This document shows positions 17,872-29,888 of a stretch of 64,000 nt of DNA, in pieces. The DNA is from Symbiodinium sp. CCMP2592 (Eukaryota > Sar > Dinophyceae > Suessiales > Symbiodiniaceae). Position 1 is the stretch's first letter. The number at the start of each line of letters is the position of its first letter. The DNA lies in contig CAJNDT010000007.1 of assembly GCA_905221615.1 (NCBI GenBank), positions 124,001 through 188,000 on the forward strand, in the 5' to 3' direction. The notes below the pieces were generated by a model. It did not search any database, was not told where the DNA came from, and saw only the letters and a list, made by a program, of their open reading frames with translations. A program made the translations under genes and the position numbers.

Positions 17872-18105
17872 TTTTGTTCGCGGGGAATATCGCTTGTCTG
17901 ATGTGTCCGATCGGATGATGTTGCGGTCTGTGGCGAATGCCATGGCGCACCCCTCGGCGATCGGGGGTCCGATCGGACTTGTGAAGATCAAGTGAAATTT
18001 TGATGATCCGACTGTGGCCGACTCCCACGTTGCGGTCGCATGAAAAAGGTGCGATCGCCGATAGTCTGTTCAGTGAGGGCACCGAACGTCTGCGATCGTA
18101 GTAAC
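17872..18105 (+). other. 3' non-coding end of DIRS-like element
   Basis: This part keeps the GATCG-rich composition of the ORFs (for example TGCGATCGCCGATAG) and ends just before CATACATATACACAC. It contains AGTCTGTTC (about 18062), complementary to GAACAGACT in the left end, and CGATCG followed by AACTGA, similar in order to the reverse complement of the left end. Ends were not resolved precisely. Confidence 0.5.
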
Positions 18106-18300
18106 TGACATACATATACACACACACACAAATGCACACATGCATTCGTTCATGCATACACGTTCATACATACGTACAACACATGCACACATGCGTAATA
18201 TGTGTACGTACATACATACATGCATACATGCCTACCTACCTACTGACATCCCTACATACCTACATGCCTACCTACCTGCGTACATACGCACTGCATGCTC
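18106..18300. repeat. CA/CATA/CCTA microsatellite tract
   Basis: (CA)n, CATACATA and CCTACCTA blocks in sequence. It flanks the right side of the DIRS-like element and resembles the tract on its left, consistent with insertion into a pre-existing simple-sequence region. Confidence 0.85.
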
Positions 18301-20203
18301 GTCTGCATATCTTTTTTGCTTCGGAGCTCCCCTGGATCTGCCCGGAGCATAGCCGCCACGCAGCCATGCATGTGGCACCGCTTGTGCGTCTGTATGTCTG
18401 GATGTTTGTGTCTCTCTGCGTGCCGACCTGTTAATCTGTCAAGCAACAAATGTACTTTTCCACCCAGCTTCAGATCAACGTAAATCAAATTGTCTAGCTA
18501 TTCATCGGCCCATCTGTTATCTGTCTGCCTTTCGCCTGCCTTATGATAATAACGCACGTATGACCTATGTCTTCAGTGAATTTGATGTGAGTCCGGCCTG
18601 AAATCCTGCTTGAGGCTCGAGTGCCGCTTCCGCTGCTCGGCGGTTCCTGTGAGACTGGAGGTGTGGGGAGGTTTGCATCCGCGCTTCGCGGAGCGGCGCG
18701 TTTCCTGGCAGGATTTCCTTGCGATGGTGTGGCCGACTGCTACGATCGAGGACGCCGCTGCCATGTTCAAGTCGCGGCTTCAAGTCGCACTCAAGTCCAA
18801 TGCAGCGCCGGCCAAAGGATCGTGCAAAGATGCTGAGATGGGCCGAGCTTCGCGAGGCGTTGGCTGCAGTTTGCCTCAAGTTTGCGCTTTGGGTTGGCCG
18901 CCATTGCAGCTGCTGGTCGGAAGTTGATTCGCATGTGACAACGTGCCACTGGCCTCACCGCAAAGATCCGATGCGAATGGCCGCTCCTGCTCGCAGCTGG
19001 GCATGTCAAATCCTGTCAGTCGCACTCGAATGCCTTAAGTCCTTCAGTACCGTCCATGAACCTCGAGACAATGAAGACGAGATGATGGAACCCAGCACGT
19101 CATGGCCATGCGCCCCTACTCACAAGCCAATCTGGGACCAGACTTCACTCAAAGTACTCTACAGAAGCCGTGCTTGCACAACTTGCGCCCCCATCGGGCG
19201 ACTCACAGTCTCCGGGTCTCGGCCTTTGCAGCCATGGCGGATCGTCTCAACAGAAGTCGACGGGTGTCCTGACTTAAAGATACAGTTCCTCAAAGTTCAG
19301 TCAGCAGTCATGGGCTTCATGGCGGGATTTTAGAGCTAGAGCCACTAAGGACAAGCTCGACTGGGCCGCCAAGTTAGGCCACGGGACAAGCAGGAATTCA
19401 GTGGTATGAGTGGTGCAACGGCTTTTCCCGCACCAGAAGCACGGAGGCTTGGGGCCACTGGCAGGCGGCGAAGCAGTGCCCGGGCAAGGTTGGGTGGCCA
19501 AGCGTGGGTGGAAGCGTGTCGAAGCGAGTGCAGACACAGCAAGCTGCGATGCTTTCCAGACTCAGACTCAGACACTCGGCTGGCTTCATTTTGCAGGCCC
19601 CGTGCCGGGCAATGCCCGGGAGGCGCAAACCCAACGAAAACAGGCGGCTTTAGAGTTTCTAGATGTGACGTCTGACAAGATGAACGAGTTCGCACAATGA
19701 CGGGAATCCTTGGTGCGGTTGCATCCGGAGTCCCGGAGCAGGCCGAGGAGATGGCGGAGCTGCGCCGGCGCATCGCAGCTTGCTTTCAATTCGTTCGACT
19801 AGTTCTTCTCCAACCAGTTCTGCCCCGAAGCAATTTTCCATTCTGCCCCCCCCCCCCAGTCAAGGTTAGATTGACCATGTATTCACTCAGAGGCAGGATA
19901 CTTACTCTTCTCAGGAGGTACCAGGTAGATCCTGCTTCGCAGGCCTTCAACTGTCGACTCGACCAGCTGGAACTTCTTGCAAATCCACAACCCCGCCCGG
20001 GGGACAAAAGGGGTGGGAAGCATTTGCAGTTGGAACAGCAACTGGCCCCCTAGTCAAAGCCCACTAGCAACTACTAGAGCACGGGTGCGACAAGCTTTCG
20101 AAATCCGGGCTGTCGTTGTTTTTCCGGGCCTCGGCATCGTTCTGCTGTTTGAACAGGCCTTCACCGTAATGCCATCATTTGCCCCTTCTCACGTGTCGCT
20201 CAG
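18301..20203. other. No complete gene recognised; possible upstream exons
   Basis: Fragments with coding-like composition on the + strand occur around 19620-19690 (...QAALEFLDVTSDKMNEF) and 19725-19785 (...EQAEEMAELRRRIAA). They could be exons of the intron-rich gene that is clearer from 20204, but no splice chain was established. A C homopolymer lies near 19848-19857. Confidence 0.35.
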
Positions 20204-20912
20204 GATGAGAAGCAGGCCGAGGTGGCCGCGTCGAAGCCGCCGCAGCCAGAGGAGGAGGTGGATGCACGGGACCTGGCCCGGAGTCAAGCTCGCTTCGACC
20301 CCTTGGCATTTCATGGTCGTGTTTATTGACCAAGGCTTCCGGCTTCTTGAATCCGAACGCTTTGACCTCAGCTTTCTTGCTGCTGCGTGTCGAAATCGAG
20401 GTTTGATTTGGTCAGTTGTCGCATGTGCGTGATGACTGCTGCTTGACGGTCGCGTTTCAAGGCCAAGGCCAGTGGGAAGAAAAAGGTGGCGCCCAAAAGT
20501 GCGTCTTGGATTGCAGCTGGAATGGACTGCTGAGAGTTCAGGGGTGGTCTATGCCCTGGATTTTGCAATCCTTTGGTCCTCAATGATAGTCAGTGGCCGC
20601 AGACGGCCGCAGGTCCTCGAGCTACGGATTGGCCAGAAGCCAACTGTGGTTGTCACCTCGCGACCGGACGACGAGCCGCCACAAGGGTGCGTAGCTTGGG
20701 GCCACCATCATGTCACATTGCCTTGGCCCTGCGCTGGCAGGCCTGCGGACCAAGAGCCAGAGGAAGAAAAGGACCCCGAAGACAAGAAACCTTTCAAGCC
20801 ACTCGGGGAGCAGAAAACAATATTTTTGCAAGGATGAGAAGAACCTGAAGGCAGAGCGGCGGGCCAAGCAGAAGGCTGCGACAAGATTCCAGGCACGACA
20901 GCGCTTTGCCCT
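20204..20912 (+). CDS. Unrecognised intron-rich host gene, several short exons
   Basis: Several short open segments on the + strand each begin immediately after an AG that is followed by G, the usual dinoflagellate acceptor context. 20204-about 20315 encodes DEKQAEVAASKPPQPEEEVD and beyond. 20462-20498 encodes AKASGKKKVAPK (donor GTGCGT). 20613-20686 encodes VLELRIGQKPTVVVTSRPDD and beyond (donor GTGCGT). 20741-about 20805 encodes PADQEPEEEKDPEDKKPFKP. 20833-about 20912 encodes DEKNLKAERRAKQKAATRFQ. The predicted peptide is strongly Lys/Glu-rich, as in unstructured linkers or coiled coils. No domain is recognised; exon ends and the gene's limits are approximate. Confidence 0.45.
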
Positions 20913-23900
20913 TAAACAGTTCGGGGCCCCATCATGTCTTCGATGCGATGCACTGATACAGGATGTCGAGGAGGAGTATTCCCTTGATAGCCAGGGCCGC
21001 GAAAATCGGCGGGGTAGAAAGAAAAAGAGAGCCTTGTCAGCAACGAGATGCGAAGGCGCAGCTACTGTCCCTGCTGGCTAGCTGTCTGGATGTGCGGCTG
21101 AGGAAGAGCAGGGAGATGCGATGAGGAGATTCGGAGAGCAGAGAGCGGGAGCGGATAGTTGTGGGATTCGGGTCCGAGCCCGGTTTTTTTTTTTTTTTGT
21201 GGCGTCTTTGAGGACTCGGAGGAGGACAGGCGCTACCGAAGCCGTTCGGGTGCGGGCGGGCGCCTTTCGGAGGCCATCTGCCCTCGCCTGAGAGTCGTGC
21301 ACTCGTTGTCTCCTTTGTCTGTGTGTAAAGGATCCATATGCACGGGGTCGCGGAGACCGAAGTCGTTCATACGATCGCCTCTTGACACCATAGCAAGGAA
21401 TTGTGCACGGAAGCTTGCCCTGCAAACGGTTCCCAGTCACGGCAGCAAGGATACTACGACGATGATGACGACTCTTCGGAAATAAGAAGACGAAAAAGGC
21501 AAAAGGAGAAGAGGTTGCGGGAGGAGCATGGTTGGTGCCTGTCAGACTGGAGCAGCATCATGGCCGACACGTGGGGTGAATATCGGTCGTCGTATGATGC
21601 GCTCTAAGTCACACTGGAGAGGGAGCTCCTAGCATTGCCAAACCTTGCGGCATGATGACACGCATGTTGAGCTGATGTGCTTGGAGGGTGACTAGTTACT
21701 GACGCGCCCGTCTGATTCCTGCAATGAGGAGTGGAGAAAAGAGTGGAAGAAAAAGAAGGAGATGGATAAACGCAGGGCAGGCATTTCTCGCCAGTTCGAC
21801 GGTGTGTTGTTTTTCGAGCGGGGTTGAGATCGACTTCGACGGGCAGGTGGACGCTCATCAGACGAAGAGAGCGCCATGGCGGCATACGGGCTTTCGTGTC
21901 CAATACTTGGCCTCCTCCTCGTCTTGCATCCACCCTTAGTTGTGACAGGGACGGCACAGCTTCAGTTTTGACTGTGCCCCCTTGTGTAGGCCGAGTAGCT
22001 AACAGCTGGGTCCTAGACTTTGGAGGATGGCTGTGGTCAGAGTCAGAGCAAGTCTGCAGCTGCAGGTGAGCCTTGTGATCTCGAAAAGCGTGCAGATGGG
22101 AGCGCCGAAAGGACATGATGCCGACATGCAGTTCCGGGTTGCCGCTGGGGTCTGTCACACAGCCTGTGTTATGATCAGATGGACACGGCGGAACCTACCA
22201 GAGTTGTCGTACGTGGGAGTATGGACAGGAGTCCCGGCCGCCAGCTCCTGTCAAAGAAGGTGCTGTAGGGATCAGCAAAGATTGACCGAGTGCCTGTTTA
22301 AAGTTTAGATCCATCTGGAACGATGCGAGGGTGCCTTCGTCTAAGACCTCAGATCGAGCCAGGAGATCGGCGTTCCCGAGGCTCAGGTTGACCATGTTGG
22401 AGGCGAGAACCGTGGCCTTGAGTCCTAGCTCTGAAGCCTCTGCCCAACATTAAGTATTCATGACTTCCCAGCTTGTCAGGTGTGCAGAGAAAATATGCCG
22501 AACGCCCAGACCAGACTGGCGTCAATTGTCTTGCATGTCACAGTGCTTTTTGCACGCCAGCCACTGCCTTGATCCACATCTTCCTCTTGTAATTCGTGTG
22601 TTGCAAGGTCGGGCAGCTACGTTGGTGCCTCAGTTTCTATTGGAGAGAGGACGGTTCTTCCCATTCTCTGGATGAGGAGACTCGGAGCTCGACGAACGGC
22701 TGCGCCGGGCCGAACTGGCTCTCTACGGCGGGTCGAGGACGGGGAGGGCCGTTTTTTGCCCAAAGCCCAGGGCCGAAGTGGGGCTGAGACTTACAGGAAG
22801 CTGCTGACAGAGGCCGAGGCCATCGCTCTCCTGCAAGGAGGTCCTTGGGCTTCTTCCCAATTTCTGATAGTAGCCACTTGTATCGGAAGCTCTGCAAGGA
22901 AACAAGCGCCGGCGATGACACCTGAGCCATTCTGAGCCCATCTGGGACTGCACAGAGCGACTCTGTCATCGATCCACCGCATCACCCACGGCACTGTTGA
23001 TCGCAACCTTTCCAATCTATGCACGAAGTTTTTTTCAGGAAAAACTTGCGTCGAAGTGCATGAGGTGGCAACCCGCCTGGCTTCGTGCCTGCAGACGGTG
23101 GCAAAGTGAACCCGCCACATCATCAGCCAGCAATAGTGCATGTGTTCATTTAGGCCGGAGCTCGAAATTTGAAGCCAACGGCAATCGGCCTCATCATTAC
23201 TGCCTCATCTGCAAAACTCCAATCACGCCATGGACAGGTTGACCGCCCACTCGGAACTTCGAAGCGCCAGAAGCAACAAACCAGTGGCCCCACGCAACGT
23301 GCCAGACAAACCTCAAGCGTCACGTGCAGTTGGCTTGGGTGACAACGTTGGTCGTAACCGAGACATGATCTACATTCTTGAACACTCGTGGTGTTTGCCC
23401 TTCGAGCCCCGATGTCTTGAGATGCTTGTGACTGTTTGCTGCTTTGACAAAGAAGCGGGGTTTCTGTTGTAATCGGCCCTGTTTTGAAGCATGTCTATCT
23501 CCAACATTCGCCAATGTCTGAAACTCCATGGACAAATTTCGCAGCCCCAGTCATAAATTATAATGAAGCAGATTCGTCCGTCTGTGCGCTGCGATGAGGA
23601 CAGCAACGGCCAGCCCTAACCTCCTGCCCGAGGTAATGTAGTAAGTAAGATCCACGGTAATCTAAGGGCGAGCTGCCAACTATTGGGTTCATGCTGCGAC
23701 CAGAGCTTTGTGCAAGGGCCATTTGTCTCACAATGCGCCTCCGTGTTGGCATCGACGAGTCCACACTGACATGTCAAACCCCTCAAACACAAGCGTAGGG
23801 AGCCTCTTGACCAAGTCGCAATCCACGACAAGAGGTTCTTTGAGTCGTGACAGCTGAGGCACATTTTAGGATGTAGCCAGCACCGGGCCGACAGTCGCCT

Positions 23901-26105
23901 TGCCTGACACAAAACACTTTTGCTGCTTGTGCGCTTCTTTGTTGCTGCCCCCCCGTCGGAGATCACGGCAGATGAGATGTCAACAACAAATGTTTGAATG
24001 ACCAACTGTGCACTTTGTGCGTGTTGCTCCAGCTGCTTGCCAGTGCTACGACATCATCTCCCATAGGTTTACAGCAACGGATCAAGCCGCGACCTCGGTT
24101 TGGCTCCCCACCATGGAACAAGACGGTCCCTTCGTCTGGTGATGTCTGCACATGCAAGGACCTGGAGAAGCTCTTCACGCTTCTATGCGGACCTGCGATG
24201 TGACGTGCCGGAAATCACCTGCCGCACCTCACGTCGCTGGCAGTAGCTGGAGCTGCCCGAGGAAGCCCGGCGAACCGCCGAAAGTTCTTGCGAGTGAGCT
24301 GGGCCGCTCGTTGGGGCCATACGGGATGTTGGGAAATGCAATGTACAGTGTTGTACGGCTTTGGGACTTCATTGTCGGGAATGCTGATTTCGCGCGGACC
24401 TAGGCGGATTTTGCCTCGAGAGGTTGTTCTTGGCTTTGCAAAAGAGCCACTTGGACTTTGCAGTCGCACAAACACGAATGCCTGTGACAGCCAGCAGCAG
24501 TGCAAGCGGCAAGCCCGATCTCACCAAGGAGGCATCTAAAAGAGCCCGCACCCGAGTCGACCGCACGTCCGGCAGACACAGTTCGCTACGGCACAATTCG
24601 CCGTCTGACTCGGAATCAGGGTGGCTTTCGACTACGAGGCCGCTGGTGACTTGCGCTGTTGCCGTTCTGAGTCGAGGGGTCTTCATGCGTTGGCAGGAAT
24701 TCAAGTCCATCGCATGGCCGAAGCTCAAAGAGCGATGGGTCTGTGCCTGAACTTGTGATGACATGTGCTTGCGGCTTGCACCATTTTGCATCTTGCGAAA
24801 TGAGCTTTCTTGCTCGCAGGCGCTAATAAAAAGCGAGCTTCTCCGATCCCTTGTCAAACCCTACCTGGTTGTACAGGAAAATCTGTCGTGGTAATGGTTA
24901 CGAAGGTCGTAATGATACGTCGTTAGACTGTAATGCCAGTTGGTTCATGAGACCGTGTAAGTGTGATTATCGATGATTTCTTGCCGTAAACCTGCTTTGC
25001 CCAGATGACCAAAGACAGCTTCAACAAGCAGAAAGCCGTTGAGGACGGAGATTCCGGCACTGAGCATACGATTGAACATTTAGACTCGACTTGCTCTTGC
25101 AGGAGAAAGAGCAGCCTCTGCGAGGAAGGGCACAGCAAATGCAACCCGAACCTTTGCCCTCCAATTCATCCTCCGGTAAACGTCATGGAGACTTAAGGCA
25201 GGAGCCTGCTAGTCAGCGTACATCCCAGAGCCCAGAGCCGCAATTCGAGACTGCCTTGACGGACATGGACCGCCGGTGGACTCTGGAAGGCGCCTGGCCA
25301 GGCCGCACCATGCGCGACGACCAAGGCCAGCACTCAGCAGCAGTGGCTAAACTGGGGTGAAACGCATGGTCGAAGACACTCGATCATGCAGAGGTGTGCA
25401 GCAACATGCATGAGTGGTTGTGACGCAGGTGCTGGTGTCCAGCTAGCTTAGCCTGACTCGCACATGTGCTAGATTGCGCAAAGAAACCCGTCGAGAGCCA
25501 GCCCCTACCGAGTCATGTTCTGCCGAACCACCAGGAAACAAATTCTCTCCGCCCGAAGGCTGACGATCTGCTGCGGCGCGGCTGCTGCAAGCTCAGCGGC
25601 ATTCCAGCCGGAGTTCCACGAGAACGATTGGGTCTAGTGTTTGTGTTGGACTTCTCTGCCGTGCGTGGCTTTCAAGTCTTGCTCAGACGACACGCCCATG
25701 CAAACGCAAAGTGGTACCAGGATACTGGCCGGCTTGGAATGCTCGGGATGCAAGGTGCTACAAGTTGTGATGGGGCATGAGGGGCCTTGTTGTGAGTACC
25801 GTCAGCTGCCAGAGGCTACGCAACAGTCCTGTTCGTGTAGCGAGACAGCGTAGAAGCAGTATTTCCTGAAAGTGCACACGCACAATACGCACAACACTTC
25901 CATGCACGCACAATTCCATGCAAGACCACAATTTCCCAGCCATCCCATGGACGTTGATGCCTCGGCTTCTGCTGGGCATCCTGCAGGACCTGGCCAGGCA
26001 GTAGCCGAAGATTGAGAGGTTTGGGATAGACGCGGAGACTCATTTGGGAACTTCGGGTTCAAGTTCAACACGGATTGTGTGCTCTGAGGCTTCGAGGGCA
26101 AATAT
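20913..26105. other. Gene-poor stretch with possible exon fragments
   Basis: Coding-like + strand fragments appear near 21445-21606 (DDDDDSSEIRRRKRQKEKRLREE..., ends at TAA), 21724-21800 (NEEWRKEWKKKKEMDKRRAG), 22670-22725 (DERLRRAELALYG) and 22798-22840 (KLLTEAEAIALLQ). Their charge bias matches the exons at 20204-20912, so one long intron-rich gene may extend across this area. I could not link them. There is a T homopolymer at about 21183-21199. Confidence 0.35.
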
Positions 26106-26355
26106 GTGTACACACATATATGTATATATATATATATGTATAAATATAATAATGTATACGGACAAAATCTCTCTTTGTTTTTATCTCTCTCTCTCTCTCT
26201 CCCTCTCTCTCTCTCTGTCTCTCTATCTTCCTTCGTGTTCTACCTACCTTCCTACATGCCACCACACATACCTGGGTTCCTACTTGCCTGCCTGCCTGCC
26301 TACCTAGCTATCTCTATGTATGTATATATATATATATACATATCTGTGTGTGCAC
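26106..26355. repeat. Compound TA / TC / CCTA / TA microsatellite
   Basis: (TA)n near 26120-26140, (TC)n at about 26183-26225, CCTA/CTGC-type tetranucleotides at 26238-26310, then (TA)n and (TG)n. Translations of these tracts give meaningless Leu/Ser or Tyr/Ile runs, so ORFs here are not genes. Confidence 0.9.
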
Positions 26356-26695
26356 ACCTGAACATGGTGACCGCTTGAGCCTTTTTTCTGAGTAGCTCAG
26401 TGCCGACGTGAAGTTTCAGGCAAGTGTCTCGAATCGCTCAGTGCTGATATGAAGTTTCCAGCAGGGGGTGCAAGCAGCTCGTTCAGTCTTGCACCAACGA
26501 AGACACTGACCAACAGCTGGTGATGTCCAACGGGACGCCGTTGGACGTACCTGCATAAAGGCCGCCCAAACTACCCCAAAAGAAAGCTGTTGGTACCATA
26601 ATTGGCCTCCAGTGAAACTGCATGTGTTACTGCAATCTGTCTTGTCTTGTTTGGTCCTGTCTGTCTTTCGCAGCATCAGTTCGTGCCGAGCCAAT

Positions 26696-26795
26696 GTGTG
26701 TGTGTGTGTGTGTGTGTTTGTGTGTTTGTGTGTGTTTGTGTGTGTTTGTGTGTGTTTGTGTGTGTTTGTGTGTGTTTGTGTGTGTGTGTGTGTGG
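26696..26795. repeat. (TG)n with TGTGTGTTTG minisatellite
   Basis: A pure TG run followed by about six copies of a 10-bp TGTGTGTTTG unit and a closing TG run. The regular TTTG interruption indicates unit-level duplication after a point change in the dinucleotide tract. Confidence 0.9.
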
Positions 26796-27410
26796 GGAGA
26801 TGCCCTGTTAGCGCGTGTGGCCGCACGGGCAAGCGTTTTGTATTGTAAATACCGCCACAAACGCAACATGTTTGTTGATTTTTCTGGGTGTGGAAATGAC
26901 ACGTTTCTGCGGCAAAACGCGACACAACTTCAAAAATGGCTGTGGCACACGTGCAAGCAAGAGTATTTTGAAGCCACGAAGATGCCAACACAGTGTGTTT
27001 TGTTCGGTCTGTTCATGGACGGAGCTTTGTCAGGAAGTGTCAAAAACTCGAGGAATTTGTGCTTTGTACGTTGCTAGAACAATAAGAAATCGAGACAGTG
27101 ACAAGAAGCTGGAAATATGCAGGAGCATTTCGCCTCGGAAAAACCAGGACGCGGAGGTCTTTGAGCACATGGGGAGGTCATATATGTCGTGCGTAGTGAC
27201 AAAAACCGGGGAATTTGTGATTTTGCTTTGATTGCAAGCCGTCTCAGCAGGCACGGCACGCAGACGGCTTAACGCAGGCGCGAACGCAAGACACAAATGT
27301 ATGTTTTAAGTTGTTCTTGAGTGGCATCGACGGTATTATCTTCTAAAGCCGTGGCAAGCGCGGCATGTTCTGATGTCGATGTGTTTGTGTGCATTTTGCG
27401 GGGTATACAG

Positions 27411-27436
27411 TTTTTTTTTTTTTTTATTTTTTTTTG
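27411..27436. repeat. T-homopolymer tract
   Basis: Long T run interrupted by a single A, on the + strand. It could be the reverse complement of a poly(A) tail from an insertion on the minus strand, but no coding remnant of such an insertion is visible alongside. Confidence 0.8.
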
Positions 27437-27705
27437 TCTGGGTTGCGTTTCATGCGTTTTGTGGAAGCGCTTCAGCGCGTGAGAGGAGCTTTCGACGCGG
27501 AAACGCTGTGTTATACACGGCATTCGGAGCAGAATCTAAGACTTATTTTCAGAGCCGAAGTATCAGTCATGTGTCAGTATCTAGGGACTTTGCAGGGCTG
27601 AGGGTGCAGGGTTCTAGGAGTTTACTTGTTGACCTTCCTCCAGGCATTCCGGTCCTCCGGCGCTTGAAACTTCTTCGCGAGGATCTTCACCATGACAGCG
27701 ACAGT

Positions 27706-27741
27706 TATGTATGTATGTATGGATGTATGAGGTATGTATGC
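27706..27741. repeat. TATG tetranucleotide microsatellite
   Basis: Runs of TATG with a few interruptions (TATGGATGTATGAGG). No associated gene. Confidence 0.8.
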
Positions 27742-29856
27742 ATCTTTGGACGCCTCGGACTCCACAACCTAAATTCAATGGCACAATAACAAGTTGAAGA
27801 AGTCTAATGCGAAGTTCCTCAAACACAACAGTTTCAGTCCATACTTGCAGTCCTACCATCTGCCCACCTTCACGGCGCAAGCCTAAATCCGCGACCGTGC
27901 ACGTGGAAGCTTTTCATGAAGCGAACAACAAGTGAAGCTGACATCACGGAATTAGCCGCCCCGCTCCCCCAACCCCTTCCCTCCAAATCCGTCGAAGTGC
28001 AAACAACCCTGCATGCACCGGTAAATCCGAATCCCGAAATCAGAGAACCTTGTACATACCGACCGAAGCGAAAGGGTTTTAAAAACTGGTGCCAAATGCG
28101 CATGAACAGAGCTTCGGAAGGCAAAATAAGGATCCTACTATTGAGGGTGCTAAATTAGGCTGCCTTGTTTTCGGAAACTCCCATAAGTAAAGTTTGAGAG
28201 GGCGTGTGTGTGTTGTTTTGTTTGTGCGGGTTCGAAGGCTTTCCGCTGGCTTCAGGCGAGTGTTGCTTTGTCTTGCAAGACTGCTTCGGTAGGCTTGGGC
28301 CCTGGTCGTCAGGCAGCCCCGGATCTTCGGCGCTTGCTGAAGCGACGAGTCCCCTGTTGAGAACCTGCGTGGTGCCGAGAGGCTTTTGAACCCGGCATCT
28401 ACTAGAGCTACTGGAGTTATCGTGTGGTCCGAGATCATCCGGGCAGAAATTTAGTTAGCAGTTCGTCAAGCTTCCTGTGCTCCGAGATTGCGAAAAGAGC
28501 CCAGAGCATTTTCATTCCAGAGCTATTGATGTACAGCACCGCAAATCGAGGTGCCCATTCCAGATCATGTGGCAGCGGCTGAGCACCCATTAGATGCACT
28601 TGTGACTTGTGGCCGTGTGGCCCGTGATGTGGTTCACATGATTCAGGCTTTGTAGGTCACCACGTCCTGAGCTTCAGTGCATGGACTCATTACCCAACTT
28701 CTTCAGCTGCCGTGCCCCTTAGGTGGCTGATTCCAGATGCTTATTCTGTGCTTCGCGCCAGATCCGTGCAGTCTTATCCAGCTTTGTATGCATTCGTTTG
28801 AAATTTGCTTCTTGGCAGCTGATTGCAAGGATGCACGGGCCGTTTCTAGTTTGATCCGACGGGTCAGCGACTGCGTGCTGCTGGGCTTAGGAAGTACCCG
28901 AGCCGGTGGAGAGGGCCGGCACGGCCGCTGTGGTGCAGCGCCGGGTGCAGAGCTCCTGGACTGTTCTAGGAGTCTAGGAATGCTTGGTCCAACTGGCGAC
29001 ATCAGACGAGGGCTTCAGCAGTTACACGTGGGCCAGCGAACATGCCTGGCACATCCTGGCACCGCTTCTCCATTTACCTGCCAAGGAGCCCGCATCAGAG
29101 TGCTGCAGGCCACGTCCCCGTCGTGCACAGGAAAGAGTGAGGGCGGAGGGTCGCGCAGCACTCCAGCCAACATCTGTTTTGTGTCTGCCTCCTCCTCCGT
29201 CTATTGCCCTCACATCTTTTCAGCGCACACCCGTGTAGCACATCTGCACAAGTGAGGAGTCGACAGAGGGCTTGGACTTGGAAAATCTCATGTGTTGCGC
29301 TGATGTCGAAGCATTGATGTGTGCAGAGGCTCCGGTGAGCGGGCCTCTGCCGATATATTGTCGGTGCCCCTTACGCGTCTTGGCCTCCAGACTTGTGCTT
29401 GCGCGCTCCCTGACGTTTAGAAGCTTTTCGGTCACGGTTTTGGAAGGCGCGACACCCTTGGAGAAGGTGTGGCTTTTCCGGCTGCTCATAAAGACACCTT
29501 GCTGCAAAAAGTGTTCGTTCTTGAATCGCTTGAACCCATGGCACAAAGTTCAGGCTTGCACCGATGGTCAAGTGGGACGAATGTGAAAAGGCTGTGGATG
29601 CTGATCTTCTGAGCCTTTTGTGCGATTCCCGGAAGTGCCCTGTTTTGGGCAGATTCAGTGCGTGTGCTCCGCGGCGCATCTGGATTTCCTTGAGTTGCCA
29701 CTGCGAATCTGCACAACAAAGCTGCGTGGCTGCTGCTTGGCATCAGATCACGAAGTTTAGAAGAGTATGCGAACTGCAGGAAACGTCCGACGCACGAAAT
29801 GTCTTCGATCTGGGGCTAATGCGTGTTTGTTTCACTAGGCCAACCACTTCCCACAT

Positions 29857-29888
29857 CATCTCCGAGTCATTTTTGAAGCTCGGAGATG
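29857..29888. repeat. Perfect 10-bp hairpin
   Basis: CATCTCCGAG (29857-29866) and CTCGGAGATG (29879-29888) are perfect reverse complements around a 12-nt loop. CCCACATCATCT also occurs just before and just after, giving a small direct repeat superimposed on the palindrome. Confidence 0.8.

Larger units (their letters stand above)
8951..18105 (+). mobile_element. DIRS-like tyrosine-recombinase retrotransposon
   Basis: About 9.1 kb with four co-directional ORFs: unknown 602-aa protein, tyrosine recombinase, CCCH-finger Gag-like protein, and dioxygenase-like/RT/RNase H pol. DIRS-order elements are defined by RT-RNase H plus a tyrosine recombinase in place of an integrase, and both are present. 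No LTRs and no DDE integrase were seen. In known DIRS, PAT and Ngaro elements the recombinase is usually downstream of RT; here it is upstream of Gag and pol. All four ORFs are uninterrupted, so the copy looks recent. Borders are inferred from the change to microsatellite DNA. A short AGTCTGTTC near the right end (about 18062) is the reverse complement of GAACAGACT near the left (about 9007), a possible remnant of inverted terminal repeats. Confidence 0.85.

Noticed and set aside
26696-26795. Regular short repeats resembling a CRISPR-like array
   Set aside because: Units are TG-rich 10-mers without unique spacers; this is a minisatellite in eukaryotic DNA.
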